Source of the DNA: UBA1413 sp964461455
GTDB taxonomy: Bacteria > Bacteroidota > Bacteroidia > Bacteroidales > Prolixibacteraceae
NCBI GenBank assembly: GCA_964461455.1
Contig: CAYWUJ010000023.1
Location: 1 to 38,478, forward strand
Direction: 5' to 3'
Length of the DNA: 38,478 bases
A model generated the notes under the pieces. It made no database searches, was not told the origin of the DNA, and was given only the letters and a program-made list of their open reading frames with translations. Shown here in pieces: positions 33,131-38,478 of the stretch. A program made the translations under genes and the position numbers. Position 1 is the stretch's first letter; every line of letters begins with the position of its first letter.

Positions 33131-34015
33131 ATGCCGATGGGTATAAGCAGAAACAGGGAGAAAAAGGCACTCGAAAACAAGGAGAGGAAAGAAAAGGAAA
33201 AAGCGGGCGAAATGTCCTTCCTTGACCATCTGGAAGAACTTCGGTGGCACATCATCCGTTCTCTGATTGCCGTTTTTGTGCTGGCTGTGTTTGCCTTTAT
33301 CATCCAGGACTTTATTTTTCAAGAGATAATTTTCAAGCCCAAATCGCCGGGATTCTGGACCAACAGGATGTTTGCCCTGATGGCTGACCATTTGGGGACT
33401 GAGAGCCTGCGGATTAATCAGAAGGAGATTGAGCTGATCAACATCAAGATGCCCGGGCAGTTTAACATGTCGATGTGGACGGCCATGGTGGCCGGACTGA
33501 TTCTTGCTGCCCCCGTGGTGTTTATGGAATTCTGGAAGTTTATCAGACCGGCCCTCTACGAACATGAAAAACGGGTGGCTACGGGTGCCGTCTTTTATAC
33601 CACCTTTCTTTTCATCCTGGGGCTCATGTTCGGGTATTACCTGATCGTTCCCCTGTCGATCCAGTTTTTCAGCAGCTACTCCATCAGTCCCGATGTCTCA
33701 AACCAGATCAACATCACCTCCTATATCAGCATGGTGGTCAGCATTGTCTTTGCCGCGGGAGTGGTATTTCTGCTGCCTGTGTTTTCCTATTCGCTGAGCA
33801 AGGTGGGGCTGCTGACTCCGGAATTTATGCGTACCTACCGGAAACATGCCATCGTGGTGCTGGTTCTGTTGTCGGCCATCATCACCCCCCCCGATATCTT
33901 CAGTCAGATCCTGGTGGCCATTCCCCTTCTCATTCTTTATGAGGTGAGCATTTTCATTTCGGCACGGGTGATCAGAAACATGGAGAAGAAAGAGAAGCGG
34001 GAGGCGGCTTCCTAA
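33131..34015 (+). CDS. tatC: Twin-arginine translocase subunit TatC
   Basis: The 294-residue membrane protein is TatC, which binds the twin-arginine signal of folded proteins at the inner membrane. The family start MSFLDHLEELRWHIIRSL is at residues 28-45, and six membrane helices follow, including the glycine/proline-rich LILAAPVVFMEFWKFIRPALYEHEKR, which is strongly conserved. A 27-residue charged extension rich in Lys, Glu and Arg precedes the family start; the promoter location suggests it is translated. No tatA is in the window, so the pore subunit must be elsewhere. lptB follows after 18 bp, so the two are probably one transcript. Confidence 0.96.
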   Translation: MPMGISRNREKKALENKERKEKEKAGEMSFLDHLEELRWHIIRSLIAVFVLAVFAFIIQDFIFQEIIFKPKSPGFWTNRMFALMADHLGTESLRINQKEIELINIKMPGQFNMSMWTAMVAGLILAAPVVFMEFWKFIRPALYEHEKRVATGAVFYTTFLFILGLMFGYYLIVPLSIQFFSSYSISPDVSNQINITSYISMVVSIVFAAGVVFLLPVFSYSLSKVGLLTPEFMRTYRKHAIVVLVLLSAIITPPDIFSQILVAIPLLILYEVSIFISARVIRNMEKKEKREAAS

Positions 34016-34033
34016 ACCCTGATATGGAAAGTT

Positions 34034-34756
34034 ATGATATTAAGAGCTGAAAATATTGTCAAGAAGTACAGGAAAAGGACGGTGGTCAACGGCGTCAGTT
34101 TTGAGGTGCATCAGGGGGAAATCGTGGGGCTGCTGGGGCCCAACGGAGCGGGGAAGACGACCTCTTTTTACATGATCGTGGGGCTTATCCAGCCCTTTTC
34201 GGGCAGTATATACCTGAACGACGAGGAGATCACCCGGTTGCCGGTGTACAAGCGGGCACAGCTGGGAATCGGCTATCTGGCACAGGAGGCGAGTGTTTTC
34301 CGCAAACTCAGCATTGAAGACAACCTGAGAGCGGTGCTGGAGATGACCAATTACACCCGCGAATACCAGCATGAGAAACTGGAGTCGCTGCTGGTGGAAT
34401 TCGGGCTTCAGCATATCCGCAAGAGCAAGGGGTACCAGCTTTCGGGGGGAGAACGCCGCCGTACCGAGATTGCCCGGGCCCTGGCCATAGACCCCAAGTT
34501 CATCCTCCTCGATGAACCCTTTGCCGGCGTAGACCCCATCGCCGTCGAAGATATCCAGAATATCGTCACCCGCCTGAAAGCCAAAAATATCGGTGTTCTG
34601 ATCACCGACCACAATGTACACGAAACCCTCTCCATCACCGACCGTTCCTATCTTCTTTTCGAGGGAAGCATCCTCAAATCGGGATCGGCGCACGACCTTG
34701 CCAATGATGAGGTGGTCCGTAAAGTCTATCTCGGCCAGAATTTTACATTGCGTTAA
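34034..34756 (+). CDS. lptB: LPS export ABC transporter ATPase LptB
   Basis: The 240-residue ATPase drives LptFG-mediated extraction of lipopolysaccharide from the inner membrane. Walker A GPNGAGKT is at 35-42, the Q-loop near YLAQEASVFRKL (81-92), the ABC signature LSGGE at 136-140, Walker B FILLDEPFAGVDP at 157-168, and the switch histidine H193 in ITDHNVHETL. The last motif and the LAQEASVFRKLS region are specific to LptB among ABC ATPases. It sits directly after tatC; with waaA elsewhere in the window it shows a Gram-negative, LPS-making cell. Confidence 0.97.
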   Translation: MILRAENIVKKYRKRTVVNGVSFEVHQGEIVGLLGPNGAGKTTSFYMIVGLIQPFSGSIYLNDEEITRLPVYKRAQLGIGYLAQEASVFRKLSIEDNLRAVLEMTNYTREYQHEKLESLLVEFGLQHIRKSKGYQLSGGERRRTEIARALAIDPKFILLDEPFAGVDPIAVEDIQNIVTRLKAKNIGVLITDHNVHETLSITDRSYLLFEGSILKSGSAHDLANDEVVRKVYLGQNFTLR

Positions 34757-34815
34757 ACTGCTGATTTTTTTGAAGATTCAGGGCCTGGCGGAATTACCTC
34801 AATAAAAAAATTAAC

Positions 34816-34823
34816 TACCTTTG
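34816..34823 (+). promoter_or_regulatory. Bacteroidetes -7 element for tRNA-Leu
   Basis: TACCTTTG is an exact TAnnTTTG match 11 bp before the 5' end of the tRNA, a distance that fits transcription starting just ahead of the mature tRNA. No clear -33 box is seen. Confidence 0.55.
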
Positions 34824-34834
34824 CGCCTCGATTT

Positions 34835-34916
34835 GCGGACGTGGCGGAATTGGTAGACGTGCCAGACTTAGGATCTGGTGCCTAACGGCGTGGGGGTTCG
34901 AGTCCCTTCGTCCGCA
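34835..34916 (+). tRNA. tRNA-Leu(UAG)
   Basis: The acceptor stem GCGGACG (34835-34841) pairs with CGTCCGC (34909-34915), followed by discriminator A at 34916. The anticodon stem CCAGA/TCTGG encloses CTTAGGA, with anticodon TAG at 34869-34871, decoding CUA and other CUN leucine codons. A long variable arm (GCCTAACGGC) and the TTCGAGT T-loop are as expected for a class II tRNA. CCA is not encoded. The T stem contains two G-T pairs. Confidence 0.97.
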
Positions 34917-34922
34917 CCTCCG

Positions 34923-34967
34923 GCCGGAAGTCCCCCAAACAGGGACCTTCCGGCGCATGTTTTTTTT
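34923..34967 (+). terminator. Terminator after tRNA-Leu
   Basis: A stem of GCCGGAAGTCCC (34923-34934) with GGGACCTTCCGGC (34942-34954), with one bulged C, a seven-base loop, then GCATG and eight T (34960-34967). It ends the tRNA transcript 26 bp before tig. Confidence 0.85.
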
Positions 34968-34992
34968 GTAACCCAGATTATTATTAACCATT

Positions 34993-36366
34993 ATGAAGAT
35001 TACCAGAGAAGAGAGCGATAAGGGATATTCCGTGGTACGCGTGGTCGTGGAGCCCGCAGATTATGAGAAGACGGTGGCTGAGAAGCTGCGTGAATACAGG
35101 CTCAAGGCCTCCCTGCCGGGATTCAGGCCCGGAAAGGTTCCGGCCTCCCTGATCAACAAACGTTTTGCCCGGCCCGTGCTCGCCGAAGAGGTGAACAACC
35201 TTCTGTCCCATAACCTTTCCAACTACCTCCAGGATGAGAAAATCTCCATCCTGGGAGATCCCCTGCCCAGCCTGGAACACCAGAAACCGATCGACTGGGA
35301 TACCGACAATGAGTTTGAGTTTGTCTTTGACATTGCCGTTTCGCCCGAGGTGACCGTGGACCTGGCGCGGTCGGGCCCCTTTGACTATTATAAGATCACC
35401 GTCGACGAAAAGATGGTCGATGAAAATATTGAATCGGTACTCACCAACTTCGGGACCAACGAGGAAGCTGAAGTGGTGGAAGCCAACAGCAGTGTGCGCG
35501 GTGATTTCGTGCAGCTGGGAGATGACGGCAACCCCCTGGAGGGCGGAGTGACCGCCGAGGGAGTCCTCATTGCCGTAGATCTGATGAAAGACGAAGCCGT
35601 CCGTAATGCCATCACCGGCAAAAAAAGCGGTGATGTCGTGGTCTTTGATCCTGTGGCCGTTTTCCAGGACCGTCATGAAGTGGGCCACATGCTCAATATC
35701 AGCCATGAGGCTGCCGATACCCTGTCGGGAGAATTCCGTTTCACCCTCAGGGCGGTTCTTAATTTCCGGAAAGCCGAACTCAACGAGGAGTTGTATACTA
35801 AAATATATGGTCCCGAATCAGGGGTCAACACCGAGGAGCAGTTCCGCGAAAAACTGGCCGCTGAAATTTCCGGACAGCTTGCCCAATCCTCGGACCAGAA
35901 ATTTGCCTTCGATGCGCGTGAAACCCTCCTGGATACCGTAAAATTTGACCTTCCCGAAGAGTTCCTCAAAAGGTGGCTCAAAGAGGTCAACAAGGAGATG
36001 ACCGAAGATCAGATCGAAAAGGATTTCGACGCCTTCACCCGTGACCTGCGCTGGCAACTGATTCGTAATTCGCTGATCCGCCAGCAGGAGCTCAATGTCA
36101 CCGAAGAGGAGGTTTCTGATCTGGCCCGCCAGATCGCCATCTCGCAGTTCCGTCAGTATGGTCTTTATGACCTCCCCGAGGAGCACCTGGCCACCTACGT
36201 GAAGAAAATCCTCGAAAAAGAGGAGGACCGCGAAAAAATCGTCCGCAGGCTCTTTGATGACAAGGTGTTTGCCATGATCAGGGAGAAAGCCGGAATCACC
36301 GAGAAGGAAATCTCTTCCGATGAGTTCGGAGCCCTGGTGAAGAACAATGCGGAAACGGAAGAATAA
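34993..36366 (+). CDS. tig: Trigger factor
   Basis: The 457-residue protein is the ribosome-bound chaperone that meets nascent chains at the exit tunnel. The N-terminal ribosome-docking signature GFRPGKVP is at 43-50. The middle region (about 155-245) stands where the PPIase domain lies but is not closely like an active FKBP; the C-terminal half (about 250-430) is the helical substrate-binding part. Length is normal for Bacteroidetes. It precedes clpP and clpX on the same strand, a widespread arrangement linking folding and proteolysis; a promoter box between tig and clpP suggests clpP also has its own start. Confidence 0.95.
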   Translation: MKITREESDKGYSVVRVVVEPADYEKTVAEKLREYRLKASLPGFRPGKVPASLINKRFARPVLAEEVNNLLSHNLSNYLQDEKISILGDPLPSLEHQKPIDWDTDNEFEFVFDIAVSPEVTVDLARSGPFDYYKITVDEKMVDENIESVLTNFGTNEEAEVVEANSSVRGDFVQLGDDGNPLEGGVTAEGVLIAVDLMKDEAVRNAITGKKSGDVVVFDPVAVFQDRHEVGHMLNISHEAADTLSGEFRFTLRAVLNFRKAELNEELYTKIYGPESGVNTEEQFREKLAAEISGQLAQSSDQKFAFDARETLLDTVKFDLPEEFLKRWLKEVNKEMTEDQIEKDFDAFTRDLRWQLIRNSLIRQQELNVTEEEVSDLARQIAISQFRQYGLYDLPEEHLATYVKKILEKEEDREKIVRRLFDDKVFAMIREKAGITEKEISSDEFGALVKNNAETEE

Positions 36367-36385
36367 CACTTCCCTGTTATTTTAT

Positions 36386-36393
36386 TAACTTTG
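36386..36393 (+). promoter_or_regulatory. Bacteroidetes -7 element for clpP-clpX
   Basis: TAACTTTG is an exact TAnnTTTG match 59 bp before clpP. The match and its place in the 86-bp tig-clpP gap suggest a promoter separate from that of tig. No -33 TTTG is at the usual distance. Confidence 0.45.
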
Positions 36394-36439
36394 CCCTTAC
36401 ACTCCGTGCCGGGGGTTCGGAGCTATCAAATATTTAACC

Positions 36440-36445
36440 AGGAGG
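36440..36445 (+). promoter_or_regulatory. Strong Shine-Dalgarno site of clpP
   Basis: AGGAGG lies 7 nt before the clpP ATG, the same spacing as for greA. It fixes the clpP start at 36453. Confidence 0.7.
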
Positions 36446-36452
36446 AAAAGAA

Positions 36453-37130
36453 ATGAACCTGAATGATGAATTTGCCAAATATGCTGTCAGGCATGCCGGG
36501 ATCAGCAGTATGACCATGCACCGTTATGCCTCGGCGCAGGATTATTATATTTCTCCCACCATCATCGAGGAGCGGCAGCTGAATGTGGCTTCGATGGACG
36601 TATTCTCACGACTGATGATGGACAGGATTATTTTCCTGGGAGTTCCCATTGACGATACCGTAGCCAACATCATCCAGGCGCAGCTGCTTTTTCTGGAATC
36701 GACCGATCCGTCGAAGGATATCCAGGTTTACTTCAATACTCCGGGAGGCTCGGTATATGCGGGACTGGGTATTTACGATACCATGCAGTATATCACCGCC
36801 AAAATCGCCACCATCTGCACCGGCATGGCGGCTTCCATGGGCGCCATCCTCCTCACGGCAGGTGCCAAGGGAAAACGGTCGGCGCTGAAACACTCCCGCA
36901 TCATGATTCATCAGCCTATGGGCGGAGCCTCGGGACAGGCTTCCGATATTGAGATCACCGCCCGCGAAATCATGAAAATTAAAAAGGAACTCTACACCAT
37001 CATCTCCGTCCATACCGGCAAACCGGTGGAACAGGTGGAAAAAGATGCCGACAGGGATTACTGGATGACTTCTGAAGAAGCCGTGGAATACGGAATGATT
37101 GACGAGATCCTGGTCAGGGAGACCAAATAA
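36453..37130 (+). CDS. clpP: ATP-dependent Clp protease proteolytic subunit
   Basis: The 225-residue serine protease forms the ClpP tetradecamer that degrades substrates unfolded by ClpX. The catalytic triad is S128 in GMAASMGA, H153 in RIMIHQPMGGASGQ, and D202 in DRDYWM. About 30 residues precede the core, some of which may be a processed propeptide. clpX begins 4 bp after its stop, so the protease and its unfoldase are made together. Length and motifs are normal. Confidence 0.97.
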   Translation: MNLNDEFAKYAVRHAGISSMTMHRYASAQDYYISPTIIEERQLNVASMDVFSRLMMDRIIFLGVPIDDTVANIIQAQLLFLESTDPSKDIQVYFNTPGGSVYAGLGIYDTMQYITAKIATICTGMAASMGAILLTAGAKGKRSALKHSRIMIHQPMGGASGQASDIEITAREIMKIKKELYTIISVHTGKPVEQVEKDADRDYWMTSEEAVEYGMIDEILVRETK

Positions 37131-37134
37131 CCAT

Positions 37135-38367
37135 ATGGCTGCCAAAGGGAAAATGGATAAGTGTTCTTTCTGTGGACGGGAGAAAAAGGATGTCAGCCTG
37201 CTGATAGCAGGAATCGACGGCCACATATGTGACCGGTGTGCCGAACAGGCCCATGCGATCATCCTTGAAGAGATGAAGAAAGAGGGTACTTTTGACCTGA
37301 GTGGCATCCAATTGATGAAACCTATTGAAATCAAGGATTTCCTCGACCAGTATGTGATCGGCCAGGACAGTGCCAAGAAGACCCTGGCGGTGGCTGTTTA
37401 TAACCATTATAAGCGGCTGACGCAGCAGGTCAAAGACGACGAAACCGAAATCGAAAAGTCGAATATTATTTTGGTGGGGGAAACGGGTACCGGCAAGACC
37501 TTGCTGGCCCGCACCATCGCCCGCATGCTCCATGTTCCCTTCACCATTGTAGATGCCACGGTACTTACAGAAGCCGGCTATGTGGGGGAAGATATTGAGA
37601 GCCTGCTCACCCGGTTGCTGCAGGTCGCCGATTACAATGTGGAAGCGGCAGAACGGGGAATTGTCTTCATCGACGAAATCGACAAGATTGCCCGCAAGGG
37701 GGATAACCCCTCCATCACGCGTGACGTTTCGGGAGAGGGGGTTCAGCAGGGACTGCTCAAACTCCTCGAAGGGGCGGTGGTCAACGTACCGCCACAGGGA
37801 GGACGCAAGCATCCCGAGCAGAAGATGATTCCGGTGAACACCAAGAATATACTCTTCATTTGTGGGGGAGCCTTTGACGGTGTAGAGCGGAAAATCGCCC
37901 AGCGCCTGAACACCCGGGTGATCGGTTACAGCGCGGCACGCGAAGCCGACCGTGTGGAAAGAGAAAACCTCCTGCAGTACATCGCCCCCCAGGACCTGAA
38001 AGCCTTCGGCATGATTCCCGAGATCATAGGCCGCCTTCCCGTGCTCACCTATCTCGACCCCCTCGACAGGGAAACCCTCCGGAAAATCCTCACCGAGCCG
38101 AGAAATTCCATCATTAAGCAGTATATCAAACTGTTCGAACTCGATCATATCCAGCTCGAGTTCGAAGAGGAAGCCCTGTGGTATATAGTCGACAAGGCCA
38201 TAGAATTTAAACTGGGGGCCCGCGGGTTACGCTCGATCTGCGAGAGTATCATGATCGACCATATGTTCCATTCTCCTTCGCAGGAGACCAAGATGCTCCG
38301 CATCACCAGGGAGTACGCCTCCGATAAACTGGAACATTCCCATCTTGACAGGCTGAAGGCCAGTTAG
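37135..38367 (+). CDS. clpX: Clp protease ATP-binding subunit ClpX
   Basis: The 410-residue AAA+ unfoldase starts with a four-cysteine zinc domain (C10, C13, C32, C35), then Walker A GETGTGKT (115-122), the pore loop GYVG (148-151), Walker B VFIDE (177-181), the RKH loop (224-226) and the arginine-finger region. The loop that docks on ClpP, usually IGF, reads IGY here (263-265), a conservative change. Start 37135 is chosen because it directly follows clpP and gives the zinc domain at the right place; the frame is open 12 codons upstream, overlapping clpP. The last 111 bp of the window after it hold nothing I can support. Confidence 0.97.
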   Translation: MAAKGKMDKCSFCGREKKDVSLLIAGIDGHICDRCAEQAHAIILEEMKKEGTFDLSGIQLMKPIEIKDFLDQYVIGQDSAKKTLAVAVYNHYKRLTQQVKDDETEIEKSNIILVGETGTGKTLLARTIARMLHVPFTIVDATVLTEAGYVGEDIESLLTRLLQVADYNVEAAERGIVFIDEIDKIARKGDNPSITRDVSGEGVQQGLLKLLEGAVVNVPPQGGRKHPEQKMIPVNTKNILFICGGAFDGVERKIAQRLNTRVIGYSAAREADRVERENLLQYIAPQDLKAFGMIPEIIGRLPVLTYLDPLDRETLRKILTEPRNSIIKQYIKLFELDHIQLEFEEEALWYIVDKAIEFKLGARGLRSICESIMIDHMFHSPSQETKMLRITREYASDKLEHSHLDRLKAS

Positions 38368-38478
38368 ACCAAACACCGGCACCGTTCAGCCCGGGTGACC
38401 GTCGGGAAAACCGCGGCGGCAGAAAGACAATTCCGCAAAAAAACGGGGAATCGCTGATCGTTATGACCAGTGTTGTGA

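Noticed and set aside
38368..38478. Start of another gene at the right edge (ATG at 38463, or a 21-codon GTG frame at about 38395)
   Set aside because: The first has five codons before the edge and the second is very short; neither has enough sequence to support a call.

Overview
The window looks like chromosomal DNA of an anaerobic or fermentative member of the Bacteroidota, probably Bacteroidales. The signs are: AT-rich gaps carrying the Bacteroidetes -7 element TAnnTTTG just ahead of several genes (tsaE, dut, greA, ahcY, tatC, tRNA-Leu, clpP); few Shine-Dalgarno sites; Bacteroidetes-type families (DUF4292 lipoprotein, TPR lipoprotein, RecQ with a C-terminal extension, EnvC-like M23 protein); and an oxygen-independent B12-type ribonucleotide reductase together with a glycyl radical enzyme. 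Genes are GC-rich and densely packed. I see no insertion sequence, prophage, CRISPR array or rRNA; the only RNA gene is tRNA-Leu(UAG).

Layout. 1-7.8 kb: a U32-family protein on the minus strand (with the first codons of an exported protein downstream of it), divergent from waaA (Kdo transferase), then nrdJ after a 346-bp leader, a strong bidirectional terminator, gcvH on the minus strand, and divergent tsaE and an alanine-dehydrogenase-like gene. 7.9-13.7 kb: a minus-strand run reading activase - trans-4-hydroxy-L-proline dehydratase (HypD) - small membrane protein - type I pullulanase. 13.8-18.1 kb: dut - TPR lipoprotein - DUF4292 lipoprotein - EnvC-like protein, a plus-strand envelope operon. 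18.2-22 kb: a Crp/Fnr regulator with a methyltransferase (minus), divergent from yceI, which meets a GH32-like gene tail to tail; that GH32 protein has lost all three catalytic acids. 22-28.7 kb: minus-strand greA - HIT - dnaE - thioredoxin - DUF58, plus a small TM protein upstream of greA. 28.8-33 kb: a Rieske-like lipoprotein, ahcY and recQ. 33.1-38.4 kb: tatC-lptB, tRNA-Leu, and tig-clpP-clpX.

Most of the window is housekeeping: nucleotide supply (nrdJ, dut), replication and repair (dnaE, recQ), transcription (greA), protein folding and turnover (tig, clpP, clpX, trxA), and envelope biogenesis (waaA, lptB, tatC, envC-like, lipoproteins). Accessory metabolism is the HypD system, which removes water from hydroxyproline (for example from collagen peptides), and pullulanase for alpha-glucan debranching.

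The points most worth a second look are the GH32 pseudoenzyme, the Rieske-like lipoprotein with a CxH...CxxC ligand set, a terminator-like hairpin in the greA leader that recalls the E. coli greA leader RNAs, the structured nrdJ leader without a recognisable cobalamin riboswitch, the alanine-dehydrogenase-like protein without the canonical catalytic Lys/His, and a 30-bp perfect palindrome between the Rieske-like gene and ahcY. I did not find a clear multi-gene system of a wholly new kind.
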